Assembly (NCBI GenBank): GCA_023375785.1
Contig: SZWC01000843.1
Location: forward strand, 259,569-323,568
Direction of reading: 5' to 3'
DNA from: Penium margaritaceum
Lineage: Eukaryota; Streptophyta; Zygnematophyceae; Desmidiales; Peniaceae
DNA length: 64,000 nt
The position numbers and the translations under genes were made by a program. The number at the start of each line of letters is the position of its first letter. The stretch's first letter is position 1. Positions 34,801-47,759 of the stretch are shown in pieces. The notes below the pieces were generated by a model. The model did not search any database and was not told where the DNA came from. It saw only the letters and a list, made by a program, of their open reading frames with translations.

Positions 34801-37800
34801 CATAGTTGTCACGCTGTGTCACTGCGTATTGAAGCTCTTTGTCCTTTCTGGTCCACACATAGGATTCCCAAATCATTGTCTCTCCCTCTGACCATTTTTT
34901 GGCTGGTGTTGTGAGTTGTCAATGTTGACCACACATAATGGACTTTGGTCATAGTCAGTGACGTATGCATCCTTTGGATGGTCCCTGTGAACGCTAGCCA
35001 CACCGTGACACTACTTGTTGAAGGTCTTTGTACTTGCTAGTTGATCACTAGTGTTCCCAACCCATTGTTTCCCCCTCTGACCATTTGTGACTCGTGTTAT
35101 GGGTTGTGAACGTTGACCACCCATATTGAGACTCTTTGGTCATGGTCAGTGACATGTGCTTACTCTGGTTTGTCACTGTACATGGTTATCACACCGTGTC
35201 ACTACGTATTGAAGGTATTTGTAGTTCTAGTCGATAACTAGTCTTCCCAAACAATTGTTACCCCCCTCAGACTATCAGTGACTCGTGTTGTGAGTTGTCA
35301 ACGTTGACCACATGAAGTGAAACTCTGTGGTCATGGTCAGTGACATATGCATGCTTTGGTTTTTCACTGTGCATGGTAGCCACACTGTGCCACTACATAT
35401 TGAAGGTATTTGTACTTGGTAGTCGAGAACTGGTATTCACAAACCAATCTCTTCCACTCTGACCATTTGTGACTCGTGTTATGAGTTTTCAAAGATTACC
35501 ACACATAGTGACATTATCTGGTCATGGTTTGTGACATATGCCTACTTTGGTTGGTCATCGCGCATGGTATCCACACCGTGCCACAACTGATTGAAGGTCC
35601 CTGTGCTTGCTAGTTGATACTTGGTGTTCCCAAACAATTGTTTCCCCCTTGGACCATTCGTGACTCCTATCATGAGCTGTTAATGTTGACCAAACACGGC
35701 GGATATCGTTTGTCAAAGACAGTAAACATACATACTTTGGTCGTTCATTGTGCATGGTAGCCACAGCGTGCTATCACTGATTGAGGATTGCTGTTCTTGC
35801 TAGTTGAGAACTGATATTCCCACACCATTGTTTCCCCCTTGTGACTGTTTGTGACTCGTGTTATGGTTGGTGAACGTTGACCACCCATATTGAAATTCTT
35901 TGGTAATGGTCAGTGACATATGCCTAGTTTGGTTGTTTGATGTGTAGACTGGCCACACCGTGCCATTACGTATTGAAGTTCTTTGTGCTTTCTAGTTAAT
36001 ATATAGGTTGCCCAAACCATTGTCTCTCCCTCGGACCATTTGTGAACTGTGTTCTGAGTTGTCAATGTTGACCACACATAGTGGACTTCTTCGGTCATAG
36101 TCAGTGATGCGTGCATCCTTTGGGTGGTCACTGTGCACGCTAGCCACACCGTGCCACTACTTGTTGTAGGTCTTTGTACTCGCTAGTTGATAATGAACGT
36201 TCCCAACCCATTGTTTCCCCATCTGACCATTTGTGACTGGTGTTATGAGTTTTCAACGTTAACCACACACTGGGGTCATGGCTAATGACATATGCCTACT
36301 TTGGTTGCTCGCTGTACATGGTTACCACGCTGTGTCACTACGTATTGAAGGTCTTTGTGCATTCTAGTTGATAGCTAGTCTTCCCAGACAATTGTTATCC
36401 CCTCTGACTATGTGTGACACGTGTTGTGAGCTGTCAAAATCGACCACATGATGTGAGATTCTTTGGTAATGGTCAGTGACATATGCATACTTTGGTTGGT
36501 CACTGTGCATTGTAGCCACAATGTGCCACTACATATTGAAGGTATTTGTACTTGCTAGTCGATAACTAGCATTCAGAAACAATTATCTTCCACGATGACA
36601 ATTTGTGACTCGTGTTATGAGTTTTCAAGGGTTGCCACACATGGTGACATTCTTTGGTCATGGTCAGTGACATAAGCCTATTTTGGTTGGTCATCATGCA
36701 TGGTATCCACACCGTGCCACAGCTGATTGAAATTCATTGTGCTTGCTAGTTTATACCTGGTATTCCCAAACCATTGTTTCCCCCTCTGACCATTCGTGAC
36801 TCTTATAATAAGAGTCACTATTATGAGTTGTCAACGTTGACCACACACAACAGATTTATTTGGTCAAAGGCACTACATATGCCTACTTTCCTCGGTCATT
36901 GTGCATGGTAGCCACACCGTGCTACTACAGATTGAAGGTCGTTGTACTTGCTAGTTGATTACTGATATTTCCAAACCATTGTTTCCCCCTCTGACCGTTT
37001 GTTACTCGTGTTATGGTTGGTGAACAATGACCACCCATATTGAAATTCTTTGGTCATGGTCAGTGACATATGCATAGTTTGGTTGTTTGGTGTGCATAAC
37101 AGCCACAAAGTGCCACTACGTATTGAAGTTCTTAGTCATTTCTAGTCCATACATAGGGTTCCCAAACCAGTGTCTCCCCCTATGACCATTTGTGACTTCT
37201 GTTATGAGTTGTCAATGTTGACCACACATAGTGGACTTCTTCAGTCATAGTCAGTGACGTATGCCTACTTTGGTTTGTCACTGTACATGGTTACCACGCC
37301 GTGTCACCACCTATTGAAGATCTTTGTGCTTTCTAGTTGATAGCTAGTCGTCCTAAACGACTGTTACTCCCTCTGACTATCTGTGACCCGTGTTGTGATT
37401 TGTCAACATTGACCACATGAAGTAAACTTATTTGGTCATAGTCAGTGACATATGCATACTTTGGTTGGTCACTGTGCATGGTAGCCACACGGTGCCACTA
37501 CATATTGAAGGTATTTTTACTTGCTACTCAATAACTAGTATTCGCAACCCATTATCTTTCACTCTGACCATTTGTGACTCGTGTTAGGAGTAGTCAACGC
37601 TTAACACACTTAGTGACATTATTTGGTCATGGTCAGTGACATATGCCTACTTTGGTTGGTCATCATGCATGGTATCCACACCGTGCCACACCTTATGGAA
37701 GGCCATTCTGCTTACTAGTTGATACCTGGTGTCCCCAACCCATTGCCTCCCCCTCTGACAAATTGTGACTCCTATTATGAGTTGTCAAGGTTGACCACAC

Positions 37801-40800
37801 ACAGCGGATTTCTTTGGTCAAAGGCAGTACATATGCCTCCTTTGGTTGGTCATTGTCCATGGTAGCCACACCAAGCTACTACTGATTGGAGGTCGCTGTA
37901 CTTGCTAGTTGATAACTGATATTCCCAGACTATTGTTCCCCCCTCTGACCGTTTGTGACTCATGTTATGGTTGGTGAACGTTGACCACCCTTATTGGATT
38001 ACTCTGGTCATGGTCAGTGACATATGCCTAGTTGGGTTGTTTGGTGTGCACATTAGCCACACCGTGCCACTACGTATTGAAATTTGATGTCCTTTACAGT
38101 TGATACAAAGGGTTTCCAAACCACTGTCTCTCCCTCTGACCATTGTTTGACTTGTGTTATGAGTTGTCAATGTTGACCACACATTATGGACGTTTTCCGT
38201 CATAGTCAACGACCTATGCATCCGTTGGATGGTCACTGTACACGGTAGCCACACCGTGCCACTACTTGTTGAAGGTCGTTGTACTTGCTAGTTGATAACT
38301 AGAGTTCCCAACCCATTGTTTCCCCCTTTCACCATTTGTGACTCGTGTTATGAGTTTTCAACGTTGACCACACATTGTAAAATTTATTTGCTCGTGGTTA
38401 GTGACAAATGCCTTCTTTGCTTTGTTTCTGTACATGGTTACCACACCGTGTCACTACGTATTTAAGGTCTTTGTGCGTTTGAGTTGAAAGCTAGTTCTCC
38501 CAACCCAGTGTTACCTCCTCTGACTATCTGTGACTCGTGTTGTGACTTGTCAACATTGACCACATGAACTGTAATTCTTTGGTCATGGTCGTTGACATAT
38601 GCATACCTTGGTTGGTCACTTTGCATTAAAGCCACACTGTGCCACTATATATAAGAGGTATTTGTACTTGCTAGTCCATAAATATATTTCAGAAATCATT
38701 ATCTTCCACTCTGATCATTTGTGACTTGTGTTATGAGTTATCAAAGTTTCCCACACATGGTGACATTATTTGGTCATGGTCACTGACATATGCTTACTTT
38801 TGTTGGTCATCCTGCATGGTATCCACACTGTGCAACAACTTATTGAAGGTCCTTGTGCTTGCTAGCTGATACCTGGTGTTCCCAAACCATTGTTCCCCCC
38901 TCTGACCATTTGTGACTCGTATCATGACTTGTCAACGTTGACAACACGCTACGGATTTCTTTGGTCAAAGGCAGCATATATGCCTAATTTGGTCGGTCAT
39001 TGTGCATGGTAGCCACACGGTGCTACTACTGATTGAAGGTCGTTGTACTTTCTAGTTGAGAACTGATATTCCCAGACCACTGTTTCCCCCTCTGACCGTT
39101 TGTGACTCGCGTTATGGTTTGTGAACGTTGACCACCCATATTGAAATCCCTTGGGCATGGTCAATGACATATGCCTAGTTTGGTTGTTTTGGTTTGCATA
39201 GCAGCCGCGCCGTGCCTCTACATATTGAGGTTTTTTGTCCTTTATAGTCAATATATAGGGTTCCTAAACCATGGTCTCCCCCTGTGACCATTTGTGACTC
39301 GTGTTATTAGTTGTCAATGTTGACCACACATAGTGGACTTCTTTGGGCATACCCAGTTATGTATGCATCCTTTGGTTGGTCACTGTGCATGCTAGCCACA
39401 CTCTGCCACTACTTGTTGAAGGTATTTGTACTTGCTAGTTGATAACTAGTGTTCCCAACCCATTATTTCCCCCTGTGACCATTTGTGACTCGTGTTATGA
39501 GTTTTCAACGTTGACCACACACTGTGGAATTCTTCTTGTCATGGTTTGTGACATATGCCTTCTTTGGTTTGTCACTGTACGTGGTTAGCACGCCGTGTCA
39601 CTACCTATTGGAGGTCTTTGTGCTTTCTAGTTGATAGATAGTCTTCCCAACCCATTGTTACCCCCTCCAGATATCTGTGACTCGTGTTGTGGATTGTCAA
39701 CATTGACCACATGGAGTGAAATTCTGTCGTCATGGTCAGTGACATATGCATCATTTGGTTGGTTACGGTACACGCTAGCCATACCGTGCCACTACTTGTT
39801 AAAGGTCTTTCTAATTGCTAGTTGATAACTAGTGTTTCCAACCCATTGTTTCTCCCTCTGACCTTTTGTGACTCGTTTTATGAGTTTTCAACGTTGAGCA
39901 CACACTGTGCAATTGTTTTGGTCATGGTTAGTGACATATGCCTACTTTGGTTTGTCACTGTACATGGTTACCACGCCGTGTCTCTACGTATTTAAGGACC
40001 TCGTGCTTTCTAGTTGATAGCTGGTCTTCCCAAAACATTGTTACCCCTCTGACTATCTGTGACTCGTGTTGTGAGTTGTCAGAATTCACCACATGAAGTG
40101 ACATTCGTTGGTCATCCTCAGTGACATATGCATATATTGGGTTTTCACTGTGCATGGTAGCCACACTGTGCCACTACATATCGAAGGTATTTGTACTTGC
40201 GAGTCGATAACTGGTATTCACAAACCATCATCTTCCACTCTGACCATTAGTGACTCGTGTTATGAGTTATCATAGTTTACCACACATAGTGACATTCGTT
40301 GGTCATGGTTAGTGACATAAGCCTACATTGGTTGGTCATCATGCATGGTATCCAAATCGTGCCACATCTTATTGAAGGTCCGTGTGCTTGCTAGTTGATA
40401 CCTAGTGTTCCCAAACCTTTGTTCCCGCTCTGACCATTTGTGACTCGTAATATGTGTTGTCAACGTTGACCACACACATCGGATTTCTTTGGTCAAAGGC
40501 AGTACATATGCCTACTTGGTCAGTCATTGTGCATGGTAGCCACACCGTGCTACTGGTGATCGAATGTCGTTGTACATGCTAGTTGAAAACTAATATTTCG
40601 AGACCAAAGTTTCCCCTTGTGACCGTTTGTGACTCGTGATATGGTTGGTGAACGTTGACCATCCATATTGAAATTCTTTGGTCCTGGTCAGTAACATATG
40701 CCTAGTTTGGTTGTTCAGTGTGCATAGTAGCCACACAGTGCCACTATGTTTTGAAGTTCTTTGTCCTTTACAGTCGATACATAGGGTTCCCAAACCATTG

Positions 40801-41336
40801 TCTCTCCCTCTGACCATTCGTGACTCCTTTGACATAGTCATAGTCACTGACGTATGCATCATTTGATTGGTCACCGTGCATGCTAGCCACACCTTTCCAC
40901 TACTTGTCGAAGATCGGTGTACCTGCTACATGATAACTAGTTTTCCCAACCCACAGTTTCCCCCTCTGACCATTTGTGACTCGTGTTATGAGTTTTCAGC
41001 GTTGACCACACACTATGAAATTCTTTTGGTCATGGTTAGTGACATATGCCTACTTTGGGTTGTCACTGTACATGGTTACCACGCCATGTCACCACGTATG
41101 GAAGGTCTTCGTGCTTTCTAGTTGATAGCTAGTCTTCCCAAACCATTGTTATCCCCTCTGACTATCTCTGACTCGTGTTGTGAGTTGTCAACATTGACCA
41201 CATGAAGTGTAATTATTTGGTCATGGTCAGTGACATTTGCATACCTTGGTTGGTCACTGTGCATTGTAGCCACATTATGCCACTACATTTTGATGGTATT
41301 TGTACTTGCTAGTTGATAGCTGGTATTCAAAAACCA
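31891..41336 (+). repeat. About 190-bp satellite array, block 3
   Basis: About 50 monomers in A-F order. B-type signatures at about 32,646, 33,792, 34,936, 36,083 and 37,224 are 1141-1147 bp apart, then 965 bp to 38,189 (one monomer missing) and 1138 bp to 39,327. The block ends in a D-type monomer at an orientation switch. Confidence 0.97.
36796..36818. repeat. Perfect 11-bp-arm hairpin inside satellite
   Basis: GTGACTCTTAT, one base, then ATAAGAGTCAC. It arises within the GTGACTCGTATTATGAG box of an F-type monomer and looks like a small templated inverted duplication. Confidence 0.95.
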
Positions 41337-41924
41337 GTGTGGTCAACATTGACATCTCACAAGACGAGTCAAATATAGTCAGAGGGGGGTAATAATTGTG
41401 TGGGAAGACTAGCTATCAACTAGAAAGCACAAATACCTTCAATACATAGTGACATTGTGTGGTAACAATGTATAGAGAGAAACCAAACTAGGCATATGTC
41501 ACTGAGTATGACCAAAGAATTTCAATATGGGTGGTCAACATTCACAATTCATAGCACGAGTCACGAATGGTCAGAGGGGGGAAACAATGGTTTCGAAACA
41601 CCATGTATCTTCTAGCAAGAACAAAGATCTTTTGTATGTATGGACACGGTGTGGCTACCATGCACAATGACCTACCCAAGTAGGCATACATCACTGCTCA
41701 TTACCAGAGATTTTTGGTGTGTATGATCAGCGTTCACATCTCATAATACAAGTCTAAAATGGGCAGAAGGAGAATCAATGGTTTTGGAATACTCGGTATC
41801 GACTAGCAAGTACAAAGACCTTCAATAAGTGGTGGCAGGGTGTGGCTACCATGCACAATGACCAACCAAAGTATGATTGCGTCACTGAACATTATAGAAA
41901 TAACTTCACTGTGTGTGGTCAACT
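41337..41924 (-). repeat. About 190-bp satellite in inverted orientation
   Basis: From GTGTGGTCAAC onward the satellite reads as the reverse complement (for example GGTCAGAGGGGGGAAACAATGG and ACCATGCACAATGACC). About three monomers, more diverged than those of block 3. The switch occurs between 41,336 and 41,337 without spacer. Confidence 0.95.
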
Positions 41925-42150
41925 TTCATTCGTACGGCTGGCCAATCGGAGCAATGGTCGAGACGTTCTTCTAGCTTGAAGTTGCAGAATTTCAAATTCC
42001 GTCCGCGTCAATTATTCATGATTAAACTAACTTTGTTATTACTCATAATTTTGGGAACTACCCTCAGATTGTACACCCCCTTGTTTCATGTCATCTATCC
42101 ATAAGAACTCCTATACCATCAGTTGGACATCATATGAACACTATGTGAGT

Positions 42151-42205
42151 TGGCTTAGTGCTTATAAAGTTAGATTCTGGAGCGATAGGTCATGGGTTTG
42201 ATTCC
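42151..42205 (+). promoter_or_regulatory. Candidate pol III A and B boxes
   Basis: A box 42,151-42,161 and B box 42,195-42,205, matching TRGCNNAGTGG with one late mismatch and GGTTCRANNCC with C-to-T at the fifth base. Confidence 0.5.
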
Positions 42206-42238
42206 TCGTACATGCAATATAGAATAGGCTCACAACAT

Positions 42239-42306
42239 GGGGGGGGGGGGGGCGTGTTGTGATACCTCTACTCTACCTTCGAGCCTAAGCCGGGGAGGGG
42301 GGGGGG
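42239..42306 (+). repeat. Two long G runs (14 G, then GGGGA + 10 G)
   Basis: An uninterrupted run of 14 G at 42,239-42,252 and GGGGAG-type G tract at 42,292-42,306, followed by TTAGGAGGG. Such tracts can form G-quadruplexes. They are also places where sequencing and assembly err. Confidence 0.9.
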
Positions 42307-42442
42307 TTAGGAGGGTATCATAATGCGGTCACAAAACTGTCCTCCAGGTCGTCCACGGAACATCCCTCTAGGAGGGTGGGAGGGAGTATTCCAATGAAGG
42401 CACCTACGCGCAAAAAATGAACAAAAAGTGACCTGGTATCAA

Positions 42443-42765
42443 AGGGAGAAACCTTTTGCTATTTATTGACTAGCAAGTGCAAGACCTTCAACATGATGTA
42501 GCACGGTGTTGCTACCATGCACAATGACCAACCAGCTCAGGCATGTGCCACTTTCCATGACCAAATAATTTTACAATGTGTGGTCAACGCTGACAACCCA
42601 TAAAATGGGACACGACTTGTCAGAGGGGGAAATAACAGTTTAGGAATACTAGATACCAACCAGCAAGTACAACGACCTTCAATCAGTAGTAGCACGGTAT
42701 AACTACCATGCACAATGACCGACCAAAGTAGGCATATGTACTGCCTTTGACCAAAGAAATCCGCT
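42443..42765 (-). repeat. About 190-bp satellite, inverted, last fragment
   Basis: Reverse-complement F- and C/D-type monomer pieces (ACCGACCAAAGTAGGCATATG, then CTTTGACCAAAGAAATCCGCT). It ends abruptly at the 20-bp minisatellite. Confidence 0.9.
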
Positions 42766-45700
42766 GGAGTAAGGCAAAGACAACTGGAGCAAGCCCAAGA
42801 CAACTGGAGCAAGCCCAAGACAACTAGAGCAGGGCCAGGACAACAAGTGCAAGCTCAAGAAAACCGGGCCAAGCCCAAGATACCTGGAGCAAGTCCAAGA
42901 CAACTGGAACAAGTCAATGATAGCTGGAGCAAGGCCAAGACAGCTAGAACAAGCCCATGATTACTCGAGCAAGCCCAAGAAAACTGGAGCAAGCCCAAGA
43001 CAACTGCTGCAAGCCCAAGACAACTGGAGCAAGCCCAAGACAACTGGAACAAGCACAAGGCAATTGAAGCAAGGCAAAGAAAACAGAAGCGAGTCCAACA
43101 TAACTCGAGCAAGCCCAGGACAACTGGAGAGAGCCTTGGACCATTGGAGCAAGCCAAAGTCAGCTAGAGCAATTCCAAGACAACAGGAGCAAGGCCAAGG
43201 GAACTTGAGCAAGGCCAAGACAATTGGAGGAAGCCCAAGACAACTAGAGCAAGGCCAATACAACTGGAGCAAGCCCAATACAGCTGGAGCAAGCCGAAGA
43301 AAACCAGGACAAGGCAAAGACAATTGGAGCAAGCCTAAGACAAGTGGAGCAAGCCAAAAACCATTTGAGCAAGGCCAAGACAACTGCAGCAAGGCCAAGA
43401 AAACTGGAGGAAGCCAAAGACAACTGAAACACGAACAAGACAACTAGAGCAAGGCCTAGACAACTGGAGCGTGCTCAAGACACCTGTAAGGCCAAGACAA
43501 CGGGATGAATCATAAAACAACTAGAGTAAGGCACAGACAGTGGGAGCAAGCCCAGGACAACTGAAGCAAGATCAAGACAGCTCAAGCAGGCCAAAGACAA
43601 CTAGAACATGCTCAATACAACGAGAGCACATCCAGGACAGCTGGAGCAAGGCCAAGCCAACTATAGCAAGCCAAAGACATCTACAACAAGCCCAAGACAG
43701 CTGGAGCAAGCCCACAATAACTAGAACAAGCCAAAGATAACTGGAGCAGGCCCAAGTCAACGAGAGCAACTCCGAGACAGCAGGAGCAGGGCCAAGACAA
43801 TTGGAGCAAGGCCAAGACAACTGGAGCACGCCCAGAACTACTAGAGCAAGCTGAAGAAAACTGGAGCAAGCCCAAGAAAAGTAGAGCAAGGCCAAGATAG
43901 CTGCAGCAAGCCCAATAGAACTGCAGCAAGCCCAAGAATACCGCAGCAAGCAAAGACAAATGGAGCAAGCCCAAGACACCTGGAGCAAGCCCAAAACAAC
44001 TCGAGCAAGACCAACAAAACTGGAGGAAGGCTAAGACTGCTGGAGCAAGCCCAATACAATTAGAGGAAGCCTCCAAAAACTCGAGCAAGTCCGAGACAGC
44101 TCGAGCAATGCCAATAAAACTGGAGCAAGCCAAAAAGACAACCGGAGTAAGCCAAGGGTAGATGGAGCAGGGTTAAGACAACTGGAGCAAGCCCAAGACA
44201 ACTTGAGCAAGCCCAAGACAACTTGAGCAAGCCCAATACAACAGGAGCAGAGCCAAGAAATATGGACCAAGCCCAAGACCTGTGGAGGAAGCCCAAGACA
44301 TGTGGTGAAAGCCCAAGACAACTAGAGCAAGCCCGAGACAAGTGGACCAAAGCCCGAGACAACTGGAGCGAGGTCAAGACAACTAGAGCGAGATCAAGAC
44401 AATTGGAGCAAGCCCAGGACAACTAGAGCAGGCATGAGACAACTGGATGGAGTCCAAGTGAACTCTGAAGGGATCAATTCCAAGCCCACAATGAAGGGAT
44501 CAATTCCAAGACAGCCGGAGTAATCGTAAGACAAATAGACAAGGCCAAAGACAACTAGAGCAAGGCCAAGACAACTCGAGAAAACCTAGGAAGACTGGAG
44601 CAAGGCAAAGAAAACTGGAGCAAGCCCAAGGCAACTGAGACAAACCTAAGACAACTGGAGAACGCTAAGACAACTGGAGCAAGCCCAAGACAAATGGAGC
44701 AAGCACAAGACAACTGGAGCAACCTCAAGACATCTAGAGCAAGCCGAAGACAAATGGAGCAAGCCCAAGACAACTGGAGCAAGTCCAATATCACTTAAGC
44801 AAGTCCAAGACGACTAGAGCAAGCCCAAGTCAGCTGGAGCAAGCCCAAGACGGATGGGGCAATTCCAAGACAGCTCGAGTAAAGCCAAGACAACTGGAGC
44901 AAGCCCAAGACAATTGGAACAGGGCCAAGACAACGGGAGCAAGCCCCATGAAAGTGGGGCAAGCCCAAGACACCTACAGCAAGCCCGAGACAACTAGAGC
45001 AAGTCAAAGACAACAAGAGCAAGGCCAAGTTGGATGGAACAAGCCCAAGATGACTGGAGCAAACCCAAGACAACTGGAGCAAGCCCAAGACAATCGGAGC
45101 AAGGCCAAGACAACTGGAGCAAGCCCAAGACAACCGGAGCAAGCCCAAGACAACTGAAGCAAGCCCAAGACAATTGGAGCAAGGCCAAGACAGCTGGAGC
45201 AATCCGAAGACAGCTGGAGCATGGCCAAGATAGCTGGAGCAAGCCCAAGACAACTGGAGCAAGACCAAGACAACTGGAATGGGCCGAAGAAAACTAGAGT
45301 AAGCTCAAGACAACAAGAGCACTCCGAAGACAGCTGGAGCAAGGCTTAGTCAATAGGAGCAAGCCCAAGACAACTGGAGCAAGCCCAAGACAACTTGAGA
45401 AAGCCCAAGACAGCTGGATCAAGGCATAGAAAACTAGAGCATATCAAAGTCAATTGGAGCACGTCCAAGAGAACTGGATCAAGGCCAAGACAACTGGAGC
45501 AAGCCCAAAGCTACTGGAGCAAGCCCACGACAGCTGGTTCAAGCCGAAGAAAACTGGAGCAAGGCCAAGACACCTGGAGCAATCCCAAGACAATCTCAAT
45601 CTAAAGCAATCCCAATCTAAAGCAAGCCCAAATCAACGGGAGCAAGGTTAAGAAACCTGGAGCAAGGCCAAGGCAACTACAACAATCCCAGGACAACATG

Positions 45701-47759
45701 AGGAAACCCAAGACTCGAGAAAGTTCAAGACAGCTGCAGAAAGGCCAATACAATTGGAGCAAGGCAACAATGCCTCGAGCAAAACAAAGACAACTAGAGC
45801 AAGCCTAGTACAACTGGAGCTAGGCCTAAACAATGGGAGCAAGCCCACGACAACTGGAGCAAGCCCAACACAACTGGAGAAAGCCCAATACAGCTAGAGC
45901 AATACCAAGACAATTGGACCAATCCCAAGACAACTCGCGCAAAGCTAAGACAACTGGAGCAAGGCAAAGACAAATGGACCTAGCCTAGGACAAGTGGAGC
46001 AAGCCCAAAAGAACCAAAATAGGTCCAAGACAACTAGAGCAAGGCCATGATAACTGAAGAAACCTTAGGACAACTGGAACAAGCCCAAGACAACTTGAGC
46101 AAGGCCAAGACAATATGAGCAAGGCCACGACAACTGGAGCAATCCCAAGACAAATGGAGCAATCTCAAGACAACAAGAGCAAGCCTTAGACCATTATAGC
46201 AACCCTAAGTCAACTAGGGAAAATCCAAGACAACTGGAGCAAGGCCAAGACAACTAGAGCAAGACCACGACAACTCGAGCAAGCGGAGGACAACTGGAGC
46301 AAGCCCAAGACCATTGGAGCAAGCCCAATATAACTGGAGCAAGGCCAATACAACTATAACAAGCCCAAGACAACAGGAGCAAGCCCAAGAAAACTGGAGA
46401 AAGGCAAAGACATTTGGAGAGAGCCCAAGACTAATGGAGCAATTTCAAAACAACTGGAGCAAGGCCAAGACAACTGCATCAAGGCCAAGAGAACCGGAGC
46501 AAGCCAAAGACAACTGGAGCAAGCCCAATAAAACTAGAGCAAGACCAAGACCACTGGAGAATGCTCGAGACAACTCGAGAAAGGCCAAGACAGCTGGAGT
46601 AGTCATAAAACAATTGGAGCAAGGCCAAGACAACTGGAGCAAGTCCAAGAAAACTGGAGAAAGACCAAGCCGACTGGAGCGAGCCTAAGACAACTGGAGC
46701 AAGCGAAATAAAACTGGAGCAGGCCCAAGTCAACAGGAGAAAAATCAAGACAACAAGAGCAAGGCAAGGACAAATTGAGCAAGGCCAAGACAACTTGAGC
46801 AACCCCAAAACTACTGGAGCAAGTCCAATACCACACGAGCAAGCCCAAGAAAGCCGGAGCAAAGCCAAGACAAGTGGAGCAAGCCCAAGACACCTGGAGC
46901 AAGCCCAAAACAACTAGAGCAAGGCCAAAAAAACTGGAGCAAGGCCAGGACAACTGGAGCAAGCCCAAGACAAATGGAGAAAGCCCAAGACAACTCCAGC
47001 AAGTCCAAGACAGCTTGAACAATGCCAATAAAACTAGAGAAGGCCAAATACAACTGAAGTAAGCCAACAATGAACGGAGCAAGTTCAATACAACTAGATC
47101 AAGCCCAAGACAACTGGAGCAAGCCAGGCACAACTGGAGCAGAGCCAGTAAACATGGAGAAAACCAAAGAAAACTGGGGCAAACCCGAGACAAGTAGACC
47201 AAAGCCCAAGACAGCCGGAGCAAGGCCAAGACAATTGGAGAAAGCGCAAAACAACTAGAGCAAGCCCGCGACATTTGGAGCAATCCCAAGATAACCGGAG
47301 CAAGGTCAAGACATCTAGAGCAAAGCCAAGACAACTAGAGCAAGCCCAACACAACTGGAGCAAGCCTAAAACAACTGGAGCAAGCCCAGGAAAATTGGAG
47401 CAAGCCCAAGACAACTGGAGCAAGGCGAAAACAGCTGGAGCAAGTCGAAGACAACTAGAGCAAGGCCAAGACAACAGGAGACAGTTGGAGACAGTTGGAG
47501 CAAGGCCAAGACAGCTAGAGCAATCCCAAGATAACTAGAGCAAGACATAGACGATTGGAGCAAGCCCAAGACAACTTGAGCAAGACCAAGACAACTGGAG
47601 CACGCCCAAGACAACTGGAGAATGGCCAAGACAAGTGTAGAAAGTCCAAGACAACTGGAGCAAGCCAAAGACAGCTCGAGCAAGTCTTAGACAACTGGAG
47701 GAAGTCTGAGTCAACTAGAGAAAGTCCAAGACAACTTGAGCAAGGCCAAGACAACTAGC
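42766..47759 (+). repeat. 20-bp minisatellite, array a (about 250 copies)
   Basis: The unit is CAAGCCCAAGACAACTGGAG with variants such as AAGGCC for AAGCCC and CTAGAG for CTGGAG. The plus strand is very poor in T (1 in 20) and rich in A. Since 20 is not a multiple of 3, all plus-strand phases cycle through and stay open for long stretches, giving spurious proteins. A non-unit intrusion at 44,466-44,510 repeats TGAAGGGATCAATTCCAAG twice, 26 bp apart. Longer-range similarity exists: segments near 43.98-44.14, 46.90-47.07 and 54.15-54.31 kb share rare variants (CAATGCCAATAAAACT). Confidence 0.97.
47755..47759. repeat. Target site duplication, left copy (CTAGC)
   Basis: CTAGC directly precedes the 5' LTR and is repeated directly after the 3' LTR at 51,784-51,788. 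Five-base duplications are typical of LTR retrotransposon insertion. Confidence 0.9.

Larger units (their letters stand above)
41925..42442 (+). mobile_element. tRNA-derived SINE-like insert
   Basis: A unique stretch inside inverted satellite. TGGCTTAGTGC (42,151-42,161) resembles a polymerase III A box and GGTTTGATTCC (42,195-42,205) a B box. Their starts are 44 bp apart, as in tRNA genes. The cloverleaf stems are poor, so this is not a functional tRNA. Downstream lie two long G runs and an A-rich end (about 42,411-42,430). No target duplication was found. A decayed SINE is the best reading. Confidence 0.5.

Noticed and set aside
4185-41121. Dozens of 60-140-codon ORFs within the satellite (for example 9585-10,010)
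   Set aside because: They recur at the same place in same-type monomers because of the satellite consensus and are broken in sister units. Tandem noncoding repeat is the simpler reading.
4168-41336. CRISPR array or phage/bacterial repeat system
   Set aside because: No short direct repeats with unique spacers. Tandem monomers are contiguous, and the context is eukaryotic LTR and copia elements.
42143-42215. A functional tRNA gene
   Set aside because: A- and B-box spacing fits, but D, anticodon and T stems do not pair well, so a decayed SINE head is more likely.
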